A stretch of DNA of 64,000 nt from Rufibacter roseus (lineage in GTDB: Bacteria > Bacteroidota > Bacteroidia > Cytophagales > Hymenobacteraceae). This document shows positions 8,112-18,135 of the stretch, in pieces (the stretch's first letter is position 1; every line of letters starts with the position of its first letter). A model generated the notes under the pieces. It was not told the origin of the DNA. It worked only from the letters and a program-made list of their open reading frames with translations, and searched no databases. The stretch spans positions 1 to 64,000 of the forward strand of contig NZ_LRML01000001.1 of the NCBI RefSeq assembly GCF_001647285.1. The letters are read 5' to 3'. The position numbers and the translations under genes are program-made.

Positions 8112-9977
8112 ATGGATTATAACACTGAAAAGGGAAACTCACTGCAGAACACTATGACAGAAACGGCAGCAATTCTAGAAGATAGTTCAGCTAAAACTTC
8201 TATCTCTTCTTATACAGATTTCCGGAAATCTACTCAGTATATGTTGCCGCTGGAGAAAGGTGGGGATGTTAACGGGTATGATGTATTTCCTTCTTTCAAA
8301 ATTGAAGATGGAAAAATAGCCTCTGGCTTTGAATCCTTGGCAGATTGGCTGAGTAACCACAAGCAGGTGATCCTAGATGGCGATCCTGGAGTTTGCTGGA
8401 ACGATTTTACTAAACGTCTGGCCCAAGTGCTGAAAAACAAGAATGTTCAGGTTGAGCTAATCAATATTGAGACTGCCTTAAAACCGGAGGAGCAAGTGAA
8501 TGGAATGATCTCTCCATATCTGGGAGGGGATGACCCAATCTTTGGAAAAGTGTTTGAAGGAAGCCTGGTAGACTTTTTCGACAAGGAAAAACTTGACGCA
8601 ATTCAACCAGCACAAGAGGGATTGACTATTCTTTATGGTACGGGTGCTGCCTTGGTGAACTGGGGCAGTCCGGTTGTATTTTTAGAAGTGCCGAAAAACG
8701 AAGTGCAGTATCGTTCCAGAGCAGGAGTAGTGCGTAATATAGGTGAGTTAAAACCAGCCTCTCCCAAGCAGCAATACAAACGATTCTACTTTGTAGACTG
8801 GGTTATCATGAACAAGCACAAAAAAGAATGGTTGCCCAAGGTTTCTGTGGTAGTAGACGAGCAAAGGGGAGCAGATATCACTTGGATATTAGGCGAGGAT
8901 CTACGAAACGCTTTAAAAGTGGCCTCTGAAAATGTCTTCCGGGCCCGGCCATGGTTTGAGGCTGGAGCATGGGGAGGAGATTGGATTAAAGACCATATTC
9001 AAGGTGTCACGCCAGATGTGCCAAATTATGCCTGGTCTTTTGAGCTTATTACCCCAGAAAACGGCATTGTGTTTGAAAGTGACAAAAAGCTTCTTGAAGT
9101 AAGCTTTGCCAACCTAATGCACTATGACAACAAAGCCATACTAGGCAAGGCGGCAGAGCGCTTTAAAGATGAATTCCCTATCAGGTTTGACTTTTTAGAT
9201 ACATATAGTGGAGGGAATCTTTCGGTACAGTGCCACCCCACCAATGAGTACATTAAAGAGAACTTTGGGGAGAACTTTACGCAGGATGAGACCTATTACA
9301 TCTTAGATGCTGAGCCAGATGCTAAAGTATACCTGGGCTTTCAGGAGAATATAGATAAAGAGAACTTTAAAACTGTGCTGGAGAAAAGCGCGGCAGAAAA
9401 GCAGCCTATTGAGGTAGAAGATTTTGTGCAGGTATTTTCCGCCAAAAAACACGACCTGTTCCTGATTCCGAACGGAACAGTACACTGCTCTGGCATAGAC
9501 AACATGGTGCTGGAAATAAGCAGCACGCCATACATCTATACCTTTAAAATGTATGATTGGGTTAGGTTAGACTTAGACGGGAACCCACGCCCCCTGAACA
9601 TTGATAGAGCTTTTGAGAACCTGAACTTTGACCTGAAGGGTGATAAAGTGACGGAGGAACTCATCTCCAAGCAAACCATAATGGAGGCTGGGGCTGACTG
9701 GCAATTAATTAATCTTTCTACGCACCCAGAGCATTTTTATGCTGTTCACCGCTTCGAGTTCGAAACAGAAGTGCACGCTAAAACAGAAGGCCAGTGCCAT
9801 ATCTTGAGCTTAGTGGAGGGAAGCAGCATTATAGTTAAGACAGGTGACGTAGAGCAGCAAGTAAGCTATGCGGAAACATTTGTAATTCCTGCCGCTGCAA
9901 AGGCCTACACATTAATAAACAAGGGGCAATCTAAGGCTAAAGTAGTGAAGGCCTTTGTGAAAGATGAAAGCTGTTGA
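8112..9977 (+). CDS. Class I mannose-6-phosphate isomerase-like protein with long N-terminal domain
   Basis: The C-terminal half (about 320-621) is a cupin-type mannose-6-phosphate isomerase. Gln373 and His375 in QCHP, Glu393 in DETYY and His458 in GTVHC are the expected zinc ligands. It would convert mannose 6-phosphate to fructose 6-phosphate in the cytoplasm. The enzyme alone is normally 300-400 residues; here about 320 extra residues precede it. That part contains VILDGDPGVCWNDF (87-99), placed like the P-loop of a uridine-kinase-like fold but without the GKS/T signature, so it is probably not an active kinase (inference). No signal peptide is present. The gene has its own promoter and operator and is followed by a terminator, then a sugar porter, which fits uptake and isomerisation of mannose released by the GH92 enzymes. 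Confidence 0.85.
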   Translation: MDYNTEKGNSLQNTMTETAAILEDSSAKTSISSYTDFRKSTQYMLPLEKGGDVNGYDVFPSFKIEDGKIASGFESLADWLSNHKQVILDGDPGVCWNDFTKRLAQVLKNKNVQVELINIETALKPEEQVNGMISPYLGGDDPIFGKVFEGSLVDFFDKEKLDAIQPAQEGLTILYGTGAALVNWGSPVVFLEVPKNEVQYRSRAGVVRNIGELKPASPKQQYKRFYFVDWVIMNKHKKEWLPKVSVVVDEQRGADITWILGEDLRNALKVASENVFRARPWFEAGAWGGDWIKDHIQGVTPDVPNYAWSFELITPENGIVFESDKKLLEVSFANLMHYDNKAILGKAAERFKDEFPIRFDFLDTYSGGNLSVQCHPTNEYIKENFGENFTQDETYYILDAEPDAKVYLGFQENIDKENFKTVLEKSAAEKQPIEVEDFVQVFSAKKHDLFLIPNGTVHCSGIDNMVLEISSTPYIYTFKMYDWVRLDLDGNPRPLNIDRAFENLNFDLKGDKVTEELISKQTIMEAGADWQLINLSTHPEHFYAVHRFEFETEVHAKTEGQCHILSLVEGSSIIVKTGDVEQQVSYAETFVIPAAAKAYTLINKGQSKAKVVKAFVKDESC

Positions 9978-9980
9978 TAC

Positions 9981-10033
9981 AATAGGCTATCTCTTGGGTA
10001 GATATTTTAGTCTATTTCAGGAGATAGCCTTAT
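9981..10033 (+). terminator. Hairpin after the isomerase gene
   Basis: AGGCTATCTC (9983-9992) pairs with GAGATAGCCT (10021-10030), and the pairing extends imperfectly inwards. It starts within a few bases of the stop codon at 9977 and may reduce read-through into the porter gene. Confidence 0.6.
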
Positions 10034-10100
10034 AGGTGCGCTTATGCCAAGTGCTGCCTTAAAGCTTTCGTTCTAACTCTTTGCTCCCACTACACCAACT

Positions 10101-11483
10101 ATGTTTCAAACAAAATCATTCTATTTGTTCGCCATTACCATAGTAGCCACCATGGGGGGGCTGTTGTTTGGTTTTGATATGGCGGTTATCTCAGGAGTAT
10201 TACCTTTTGTGAAAGACCAATTTTCACTGTCAGCAGCAGAAGAAGGTTGGTTTGTCTCTTCTGCCTTGGTGGGTTGTATTATAGGAGTAGCATTTTCTGG
10301 GGAATTAAGCGATAGGCTGGGGCGTAAGGTAATGCTGGTGATTTCGGCAATACTATTCTTGTTGTCCGCCATTGGGACAGCCGGAGCCTCCTCTTTTACC
10401 TTTTTAATACTTGCCCGAATGCTAGGCGGAATAGGGGTTGGGGTGGCGTCAAATGTGGCGCCTTTGTATATTTCAGAGATTGCACCTGCTGCCGTAAGAG
10501 GTAGGTTAGTGACCTTCTATCAGTTAGCTATAACGGTAGGTATTTTAGCAGCTTACCTTACCAATGCCGGTTTATTGAATGTTTCTCTGGCATACGGAGC
10601 AACGGGGTTGGGAAACCTAATAGACTATGTAGTGCTGGAAGAGGTCTGGCGCGGTATGTTCGGATTGGAGGCTATTCCGGCCATATTGTTCTTGTTAGGC
10701 TTGCTGTTCGTGCCCGAAAGCCCACGGTGGTTAATTCAGAAAAATAGAATTGAGGAAGGAACACAGGTTCTTGCCAAAATTAGCAGCCAGGCCGAGGCGC
10801 AGGAAGACGTTTCAAATATCATAAAGACCTCAAACCAAGAAACTGGCTCTTATAAAGAACTCTTTTCAAAGAGACTGAGGAAGCCTTTGATGATTGGTCT
10901 GCTACTGCCTATCTTCTCACAGTTCAGTGGTATAAATGCGGTTATATATTATGGGCCAAGAATTCTAAATGATGCCGGCATTGATTTGAGCAATGCGTTA
11001 CTAGGGCAAATCGTTTTTGGTTTAGCCAATCTAGTTTTCACGTTAATTGCTATTTGGAAGGTAGATAAATTAGGCCGCCGGCCCCTTTACCTGGTGGGTT
11101 CAATTGGTGCGGCTTTAAGTTTAATATTCACCGGCTTTAGTTTTTATACCGGGAGCACCGGTTTCTTCCTGCTGCTATCCATCATAGTATTTCTGGCCTG
11201 TTTTGCTTTCTCAATTGGCCCTCTGAAGTTTGTAATTGCGGCAGAAATATTTCCGAATAAAATAAGGGGAAGAGCCATGGCGCTAAGTATCATGGCCATG
11301 TGGGTAGCCGATACCATAGTGGGTCAGATTACCCCAATTCTTTTAGCTTCTGCAGGTGCCGCTGTTACCTTCTGGTTTTTTGCAGCATTTTGTATTTGTG
11401 CCTTTTGGGTTGTCTTGAAAATGGTGCCAGAAACAAAAGGAAAATCTTTAGAGGAAATACAGGGAATGTGGGCAAGGAATTAG
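10101..11483 (+). CDS. MFS sugar porter (sugar:proton symporter family)
   Basis: The 460-residue protein has about 12 hydrophobic segments and typical sugar-porter signatures: GLLFGFDMAVISG in helix 1, RLGRK after helix 2, PESPRWL before the central loop, DKLGRRPLYL after helix 8, and PETKGKSLEEI at the end. It resembles XylE/GalP-type symporters and should carry a monosaccharide across the inner membrane. Lying between the mannose-6-phosphate isomerase and a GH92 mannosidase, its most likely substrate is mannose, though the sequence does not prove the specificity. The stop-to-start gap from the isomerase is 123 bp and contains a hairpin, so partial co-transcription is possible. Confidence 0.9.
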   Translation: MFQTKSFYLFAITIVATMGGLLFGFDMAVISGVLPFVKDQFSLSAAEEGWFVSSALVGCIIGVAFSGELSDRLGRKVMLVISAILFLLSAIGTAGASSFTFLILARMLGGIGVGVASNVAPLYISEIAPAAVRGRLVTFYQLAITVGILAAYLTNAGLLNVSLAYGATGLGNLIDYVVLEEVWRGMFGLEAIPAILFLLGLLFVPESPRWLIQKNRIEEGTQVLAKISSQAEAQEDVSNIIKTSNQETGSYKELFSKRLRKPLMIGLLLPIFSQFSGINAVIYYGPRILNDAGIDLSNALLGQIVFGLANLVFTLIAIWKVDKLGRRPLYLVGSIGAALSLIFTGFSFYTGSTGFFLLLSIIVFLACFAFSIGPLKFVIAAEIFPNKIRGRAMALSIMAMWVADTIVGQITPILLASAGAAVTFWFFAAFCICAFWVVLKMVPETKGKSLEEIQGMWARN

Positions 11484-11716
11484 GTACTCCTACACTACAT
11501 CAGTCTAACGCTTTGCCCCTTTCTAGTTTCTTTTTAAAGGAACTGAACCAGTGGTTTAAGATAGTGCTACAGAAACCTAGATTAAAGTGCTGAAAACCTT
11601 CTTGTACGCATGTATGGTGCAAACAGCTTGACCAAATTTTGAGCGTGAGCCAGGCATGAAGACAAAGGGGCAGGCGCTTCTTTTAAAATATAAGTAAATA
11701 CCAATTATCCGATCTC

Positions 11717-14113
11717 ATGAACATACGAAACTCCATTTTAAAATCAGCTTTGTTTGTTACACTCCTTGGTTTAGGCTCCTGTGCCACAACTAAGAATGAC
11801 AGTGATGCAACTAGCCAAAAAGATGTCCTTAGTTACGTTGATCCCAATATAGGTACTGCTCATAGTCGCTGGTTTTTCTATACCCCGGCGGCGGTGCCTT
11901 ACGGTATGGCCAAATTAGCTCCTTCTACCAATGGATCTTACGGAAATAACGATGGCTGGGAAGCCGTAGGCTATGATACCCGCCATACTTCAATTGAGGG
12001 ATTTGTGCATTTCCATGAGTGGCAGGTGGGCGGAATAAGTTTTATGCCAACGGCCGGAGAGCTAAAAGTAAAACCCGGCCAACTGGAAAGCAGCGCTAGC
12101 GGCTACCGGTCTGAGTTTGACCGAAAAAACGAAGTGGCGCAACCAGGCTACTACAAAGTTTTGTTGGATGAGCATAACATTACAGCTGAGCTGACCGCTA
12201 CCAAACGAGTTGGGTTTCACCGGTATACTTTCCCGCAAAACGAGCAGTCAAGAATTATTCTGGACATAGGAAACGTGCAAGGTGAAAGCGGTTGGATTAC
12301 AGATGCTTCCGTTAAAATGATTGATGACACTCATTTTGAGGGCTTTGTGGAGACGTATCCGAAATATGTCAAAAAATACGACCCCGAAGGAAAGGTATTT
12401 ATGTATTTCTACGGCGAAGTCAGCAAGAAACCTCTGCGGGTAGGTTCGTTCACAGAAAAAGGAATAGAGGCTTCTTCAAGAGCAGCCCAGGGCAAAGGAG
12501 CCGGTTTATTCTTGGAATACAACACCAAAGATCAAGAAGCCATTGAAATAAAAGTAGGTCTATCATATACGTCTACACAAAATGCCAAACTAAACTTGAC
12601 CACTGAGGCTGAAAAGTTGTCATTTGATAAAGCCAAAGAACTGGCTCAAAAAGACTGGCGCCAAGAGTTAAGCAAGTTGCAGGTAGAAGGCCCTAATGAA
12701 AAGGATAAAATCAAGTTTTATACCGGTTTATACCATGCATTATTAGGCCGCGGCGTGGCCAGCGATGTGAATGGCTCTTTCCCTCGGCATGACGGCACCA
12801 TTGGCCAATTGCCCCGCGACGCGAAAGGAAACTTCAGCTATAACTTCATGAACACTGATGCTATCTGGGGTGGCTACTGGAACATTACGCAATTGTGGAC
12901 TTTAGCATACCCGCAGCATTACAATGATTTTGTGCATACCCAATTGCAGGTGTACAAAGAAAGAGGATGGTTTGGTGACGGGATAGCCAATAGCAATTTC
13001 GTATCTGGCGTAGGCACCAATATGGTAGGTTTAGCCGTAGCGGCAGCGTACAATGCCGGTATCAGAGATTATGACACAGAGCTTGCCTATAAAGCAGTGT
13101 ATGAAAATGAAATGGGCTATAAAAACAGGAAAGAAGGCTCTGGTAAAATGGATACCAAAGCATTTGTAGAGCGTGGCTACAGCCCGTTTATTGGCGGCGG
13201 CAACGTATTCATCACTGATTCTACCGGGTCCACTTTTTCAGCTTCCCATACCATGGAATATGCCTTTAGTGCCTACGCGGCAGCCCAAATGGCAAAATCG
13301 ATGGGTAAAACAGAGGACTACCAAAAGTTAATGAAGTATGCAGACGGCTGGAAAAATCTGTTCAATCCGGAAACAAAACTTATTCATCCAAAAAACATCA
13401 ATGGCAATTTTATAACGCCATTTGACCCGTATCAAGCCTGGAGAGGGTTTCAGGAAGGGAATGCCATCCAATATACTTTTTTTGTGCCTCATAACCCAGA
13501 AGCCTTGATTTCTGCCGTTGGCAAAGAAGAGTTCAATACCAGGCTGGATAATATCTTTACAGAGTCTCAGAAAAACGCCTTCGGGGGCGGTAAAACCATT
13601 GATGCTTTTGCGGGTATAAATGCCCTTTACAACCAAGGAAACCAGCCTAACCTGCATATCAGCTGGTTATTTAACTTTTCTGGTAAACCTTGGCTCACCC
13701 AAAAATGGACGAGAGCCATCTGCAATGAGTTCTATGGTACAGAGGGTGTGCATGGCTACGGCTACGGACAAGATGAGGACCAGGGTCAGTTAGGATCTTG
13801 GTACGTAATGGCGTCACTGGGTCTGTTTGATGTAAAAGGCTTCACTGATGAAAGACCAATCATTCAAATAGGCAGCCCTTTGTTTGACAAAGCCACTATC
13901 ACGTTAGGTAACAAAAAGAAGCTGGTTATTGAGACACAAAACAACTCGGCTGATAACGTGTACATACAATCTGCTTCTTTCAATGGCAAACCGTTGAACA
14001 ATTGCTGGCTGTATTTAGATGAGTTGATGAAAGGTGGTAAGCTTGAATTTGTGATGGGGAACCAGCCAAATAAAGCTTGGGGAGTTGCGGTTCCGCCTAC
14101 TGCCGCAAATTAG
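11717..14113 (+). CDS. GH92 exo-alpha-mannosidase, lipoprotein
   Basis: The 798-residue product begins with a lipoprotein signal (GLGSC, Cys22). It has the GH92 layout: an N-terminal beta-sandwich starting at YVDPNIGTAHS, then an (alpha/alpha)6 barrel. The EGN motif carrying the likely catalytic acid is present (Glu580, QEGNAIQY). So is the DEDxGQ motif with the likely base and calcium-linked acids (Asp686, Asp688 in QDEDQGQLGSW). GH92 enzymes are calcium-dependent and remove terminal alpha-mannose, mostly 1,2-, 1,3- or 1,4-linked. It differs from the other three GH92 proteins of the window in many conserved blocks (for example HFHEWQVGG instead of THQPSPWMNDY), so its linkage preference is probably different. 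It is probably transcribed with or near the porter and isomerase genes. Confidence 0.9.
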   Translation: MNIRNSILKSALFVTLLGLGSCATTKNDSDATSQKDVLSYVDPNIGTAHSRWFFYTPAAVPYGMAKLAPSTNGSYGNNDGWEAVGYDTRHTSIEGFVHFHEWQVGGISFMPTAGELKVKPGQLESSASGYRSEFDRKNEVAQPGYYKVLLDEHNITAELTATKRVGFHRYTFPQNEQSRIILDIGNVQGESGWITDASVKMIDDTHFEGFVETYPKYVKKYDPEGKVFMYFYGEVSKKPLRVGSFTEKGIEASSRAAQGKGAGLFLEYNTKDQEAIEIKVGLSYTSTQNAKLNLTTEAEKLSFDKAKELAQKDWRQELSKLQVEGPNEKDKIKFYTGLYHALLGRGVASDVNGSFPRHDGTIGQLPRDAKGNFSYNFMNTDAIWGGYWNITQLWTLAYPQHYNDFVHTQLQVYKERGWFGDGIANSNFVSGVGTNMVGLAVAAAYNAGIRDYDTELAYKAVYENEMGYKNRKEGSGKMDTKAFVERGYSPFIGGGNVFITDSTGSTFSASHTMEYAFSAYAAAQMAKSMGKTEDYQKLMKYADGWKNLFNPETKLIHPKNINGNFITPFDPYQAWRGFQEGNAIQYTFFVPHNPEALISAVGKEEFNTRLDNIFTESQKNAFGGGKTIDAFAGINALYNQGNQPNLHISWLFNFSGKPWLTQKWTRAICNEFYGTEGVHGYGYGQDEDQGQLGSWYVMASLGLFDVKGFTDERPIIQIGSPLFDKATITLGNKKKLVIETQNNSADNVYIQSASFNGKPLNNCWLYLDELMKGGKLEFVMGNQPNKAWGVAVPPTAAN

Positions 14114-14210
14114 CGAGACAGCACACATAAGGAAGTCTTATAAATTTCCATTTTGAATGGGAATACTAACTGATGTGTTGAACAATACTATTCGACTTGA
14201 AGCCTCTCTT

Positions 14211-14254
14211 ATCTGTTTTTGGCCTGTTTTAGCTAAAACAGACCAAAAACAGAT
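14211..14254. terminator. Long hairpin, CTGTTTT family
   Basis: Arms 14211-14230 (ATCTGTTTTTGGCCTGTTTT) and 14235-14254 pair at 19 of 20 positions around a 4-base loop AGCT. It lies about 100 bp after the GH92 stop codon and is a plausible bidirectional terminator. Confidence 0.7.
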
Positions 14255-14523
14255 AAATGTCGGTAGAGTGCTATTGTGTGGCTATTGTAATATTGTAAGC
14301 TTTGGTGCGTGTTTTACTAGGCTACATGCTTAGATTCTCTGAAATGAAATCTTTGCTCTTGGTAGTACATGCTTCCTGAGGTGCTTCTATTTTAGCGGCT
14401 CATTAGATGAGTACAAAGTATTAAAGCTCCTTTGCCGCAACATTTATTTGCTGAAAATAATAGGGAGAGCTTGAATAGATAAGTTTGTCACCTAGTCTAG
14501 TTCCTGGGCTTTCATAATATAAT

Positions 14524-14595
14524 CCTTAACTCAAAAGACCTGTTTTAGGGCTGTTTTCTGAAAAACAGGCCTAAAACAGGTCTTTTGAGTTAAGG
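14524..14595. repeat. Very long near-perfect inverted repeat (34-bp arms)
   Basis: Arms 14524-14557 and 14562-14595 pair at 33 of 34 positions with loop CTGA. The inner part reads CCTGTTTTAGGGCTGTTTT, the same core as the other hairpins of the window. It lies some 410 bp after the nearest upstream stop and 410 bp before the next start, so it is not simply attached to one gene end. Apart from this, the hairpin at 14211 and the operator at 14729, I see nothing else in 14114-15004. Confidence 0.75.
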
Positions 14596-14728
14596 GCAAT
14601 CCCCAAGCCTCCTTATGTAAGGCTTTAAGTGATTACTATCATTTTCTCAAAAATTGAGCTCTTATAAGTATTGAGATTTTCATAAATAAAATTAAAGCCT
14701 AAAATTTCCATTTTTAAATAAATGTACA

Positions 14729-14742
14729 TATGTTTGTACATA
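14729..14742. promoter_or_regulatory. Candidate GntR/HutC operator, site 2, overlapping a promoter box
   Basis: TATGTTTGTACATA matches the palindrome at 8021 and 24748. Its first 8 bases, TATGTTTG (14729-14736), also fit the Bacteroidota -7 box TAnnTTTG, with TTTC 20 bp before it as a weak upstream box. A repressor here would cover the promoter of the first susC/susD operon. The start codon is about 260 bp downstream. Confidence 0.55.
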
Positions 14743-15004
14743 CTGAAATAGAAAGATATCAACCTAAACACCAGCGGGTGTTCTTAAGGCTGGCATAGAT
14801 GAGGGAGTGGCAGGGTTTAGACTACACTTCTTTAAAACAGCATTTGATTCTGTATTGATGCTTACAAACAGCTCAAATGACCTAACCCCTAGATACAATT
14901 GAGTTACAGTTGCTGCTAATAATAAGCATTGTCTGGCAAAGTTATTTTGAGCCAGTGCTAAGATTTATAAGGATTCTTTACCAAAACAAACCACATCAAT
15001 CTAT

Positions 15005-18000
15005 ATGTTAAAACCATTACATAAGATATCTCTACTTGTCTCAAGTCTCATGTTGGTAGGGGTTTGCAATCCTGCACAGGCAAACGAGATCACTACCAGC
15101 AATGAAAATTCGGTAGATATGCCGCGGCCCCCCAAAGCCGAGGTTTCAATAGGCTCTAGGCAAACTGCGCAAGTGGTAACGGTAACCGGAAAAGTGACTG
15201 ATGATAAAGGCGAGGCATTGCCGGGGGTGGCCGTTGTTCTGAAAGGTACCAGCATAGGCGCCTCTACGGACGTTGAGGGTAATTACTCACTGTCTTTTGC
15301 CAGCGGCAAAACTTTAGTGTTCTCTTACATAGGCTACCAAACACAGGAAGTAGCCATTAATGGAAGATCGGTGGTTAACCTAACGCTTGCCACAGATAAT
15401 CAAGCGCTTGAAGAAGTGGTGGTAGTAGGGTACGGTACGCAAAAGAAAGTAAACCTGACGGGTGCGGTAAGTACCGTCAATTCAGAAGTGCTTGAAAACA
15501 GGCCTGTGGTAAACGCTGTGGAGGCTTTGCAAGGCACCGCACCAGGTTTAATCATTCAGCAAAACTCCAGTGAGCCCGGTTCTGGTTTAAGTATAAACAT
15601 TAGAGGAATGGGAACTATAGGAAGCACAGGTCCGCTGATTATTGTGGATGGCATCCCGAGTTCTATTGACAATATCAACCCTAATGACATTGAAAGCATA
15701 TCTGTGCTAAAAGACGCGGCTTCAGCAGCAATTTACGGTTCAAGGGCTGCCAGCGGGGTTATTTTGGTGACTACTAAAAGAGGCGAAAGAGATGCCAAGC
15801 CCAAAATAGAATTCACCAGTATAATAGGAAATCAGAGCCCTACCATCTTATCAAAGCCTGTGAACTCTTGGGAATATGCAGAACTTAGAAACGAAGCGCT
15901 GGTTAATTCGGGGTTACAGCCTCAATTTACCCCAGAACAGATCCGCAATTTTAAAGAGAACGGTCCAAACACGAATTGGTTAAAAGAAATTTTCAGGGAA
16001 AATGCGCTTCAGCAAAACCACAGTTTAGGTATAACTGGCGGTAATAAATCCACTTCTTATTTTCTTTCTGCGGGTTACGTGCAGCAGGAGAGTCAATTCA
16101 AAGGTCCGGATTTTGGTTTGAAGAGATACAACACCAGGTTAAATATAACTACGGATGTAAATGACAGGATCAGGGTTGGTGGAGTCATTGCTTTTAGCCG
16201 GACAGATACGAAGGAACATGCTTACTGGACAGAGTGGTTAATTGAACCTGCCACTCGAATGCCCACTATTTACAGCCCTGTTGATGCGAACGGTAACTAT
16301 ACCCTAGTGAGTGGAAGTAATTCAAATTCATTGGCAAGGCTTGAGAAAGGCGGGGAACGTAACTTTTCAAATGACGCCTTAACGGGGAATTTAAACGGCG
16401 AGCTGAAAATTGTAGATGGGCTGAAATTACGGGGCATTTTTGGCGGCGACCTAAAAACGAACATGGGTGATGAGTTTAGGAAATCCATTGACTATGCGCC
16501 ATACGCTGGGGGGGGAGACATTCAGAATTCTGTAGCCAGTAACTTCAGTAGAACCCTGTTGTTGAATTCACAGTTGATGGCTGACTATGAGAAAAGTTTC
16601 GATAAGCATTACCTCAAAGCATTGTTAGGCTTTTCACAGGAAAACAACACCTACAGAGGAACTGGAGTGAGAAGATTGGATGTGCCAGGGAACGATTTTG
16701 GGGTGATCAGCAATGGAGCCACTACAGATGATAATGGCACTTTCGGGAACGGTAATGAGTGGTCATTGACTTCTTATTTCGGTAGATTGAATTACTCTTT
16801 TGAAGATAAATATTTATTTGAGGCCAACTTCAGGTATGACGGTTCTTCGCGTTTCGCACCTGAAAACAGATGGGGATTCTTTCCTTCTGTTTCTGCCGGT
16901 TGGCGCATTATGCAGGAGCCTTTTATGGAGGGTATGCTAGAGGCAGTAAGTGATCTTAAAATCAGGGCTTCCTATGGTGAGCTAGGAAATCAGGAGATTG
17001 GCATTTATCCATATTTAAGTACAGTTGGCAGCGTTACTCCAGCTTATTCTTTTGGGAACCAAGCCGCTACCGGGGCTTATTTCACTGAAGCGAATAGAAA
17101 CGTTAGATGGGAAACAGCGGCTATGTTTAATGTTGGTGTAGATGGTGCTCTGTTTAACGGTAAGCTTACCTTCGGGCTTGATTATTTTGACAAAAGAACT
17201 AGAGACATTCTATTGCTTCTGCCAATACCTGATGCGTATGGGGGTAATTGGACTTATCAAAATGCCGGCCACGTAAGAAACAGAGGCTATGAAATAGCAC
17301 TTGGCTGGAACCAGACTATCTCGTCCTTCTCGCACAGCTTCAATGCTTTTCTATCGGATAGTAAAAATGAAGTGACAGATTTCAAAGGGCAGGAAAATAT
17401 TTATGGATTTGATGTCAATACTATTGACAGAGAAGGAGAATCTATCCGGTCATACTATGGTTACAAGTGGGATGGCTTCTTCCAAAACCAGGGGGAGATT
17501 GACAATGGTCCCAAGCCTACTTTCTCGGCCCAGGTTAAACCAGGAGACATCAGGTACAAAGACCAAAACGGTGATGGCCTTATAGATGAAGCAGATCGGG
17601 TAATATTAGGTGATCCTTTCCCCCGCTATACCTACTCTTTCACCTATGCAGCACAGTTCAAAGGGTTTGATGTAAACGTTTTCTTTCAAGGGGTAGGAAA
17701 AAGGAGTGCCTGGATTAGAGGCGAAGCCACAGAAGCTTTCCATAACAACAACGAAGGTCCTGTTATGAATTTCCACCTTGACAGATGGACTCCTAGCAAT
17801 CCAAACGCTACATATCCACGCCTGACGGTAGGGTCAGAATCAGTAAACAACGCGGCAAAATCTGACTTCTGGATTGAGGATGCTGCTTACCTGAGGCTAA
17901 AGAACCTGCAAGTGGGCTACACCCTGCCCGCTACCATCACTCAGAGAATAGGGGTTGCTAAATGCCGGTTCTTTTTTACGAGCCAAAACCTCTTGACCTT

Positions 18001-18112
18001 CAGTAAACTCAGATCTGGTTACGACCCAGAAGTATTCAATGGAAATTCCCAAAGTGGCAGAGTGTACCCTGTAGCAAAGGTGAATGCCTTGGGATTGAAC
18101 TTAACTTTTTAG
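15005..18112 (+). CDS. SusC/RagA-type TonB-linked outer-membrane transporter
   Basis: The 1035-residue protein has a signal peptide (1 to about 27), a carboxypeptidase-regulatory-like domain (about 57-135, VTGKVTDDKGEALPGVAVVLKG) and a TonB box (EEVVVVGYGTQ, about 138-148). A plug domain follows, with the usual GTIGSTGPLIIVDG and SVLKDAASAAIYGSRAASGVILVTTK, then a long beta-barrel ending in LNLTF. It imports oligosaccharides across the outer membrane using TonB energy. It has no STN domain, so it is not a sigma-signalling receptor. SusD follows after 23 bp, then SusE-like and GH76 genes, forming an operon. The substrate is inferred to be manno-oligosaccharides from the neighbouring GH76. Confidence 0.95.
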   Translation: MLKPLHKISLLVSSLMLVGVCNPAQANEITTSNENSVDMPRPPKAEVSIGSRQTAQVVTVTGKVTDDKGEALPGVAVVLKGTSIGASTDVEGNYSLSFASGKTLVFSYIGYQTQEVAINGRSVVNLTLATDNQALEEVVVVGYGTQKKVNLTGAVSTVNSEVLENRPVVNAVEALQGTAPGLIIQQNSSEPGSGLSINIRGMGTIGSTGPLIIVDGIPSSIDNINPNDIESISVLKDAASAAIYGSRAASGVILVTTKRGERDAKPKIEFTSIIGNQSPTILSKPVNSWEYAELRNEALVNSGLQPQFTPEQIRNFKENGPNTNWLKEIFRENALQQNHSLGITGGNKSTSYFLSAGYVQQESQFKGPDFGLKRYNTRLNITTDVNDRIRVGGVIAFSRTDTKEHAYWTEWLIEPATRMPTIYSPVDANGNYTLVSGSNSNSLARLEKGGERNFSNDALTGNLNGELKIVDGLKLRGIFGGDLKTNMGDEFRKSIDYAPYAGGGDIQNSVASNFSRTLLLNSQLMADYEKSFDKHYLKALLGFSQENNTYRGTGVRRLDVPGNDFGVISNGATTDDNGTFGNGNEWSLTSYFGRLNYSFEDKYLFEANFRYDGSSRFAPENRWGFFPSVSAGWRIMQEPFMEGMLEAVSDLKIRASYGELGNQEIGIYPYLSTVGSVTPAYSFGNQAATGAYFTEANRNVRWETAAMFNVGVDGALFNGKLTFGLDYFDKRTRDILLLLPIPDAYGGNWTYQNAGHVRNRGYEIALGWNQTISSFSHSFNAFLSDSKNEVTDFKGQENIYGFDVNTIDREGESIRSYYGYKWDGFFQNQGEIDNGPKPTFSAQVKPGDIRYKDQNGDGLIDEADRVILGDPFPRYTYSFTYAAQFKGFDVNVFFQGVGKRSAWIRGEATEAFHNNNEGPVMNFHLDRWTPSNPNATYPRLTVGSESVNNAAKSDFWIEDAAYLRLKNLQVGYTLPATITQRIGVAKCRFFFTSQNLLTFSKLRSGYDPEVFNGNSQSGRVYPVAKVNALGLNLTF

Positions 18113-18135
18113 TACCTGAACTTTAGATAAGAAAC

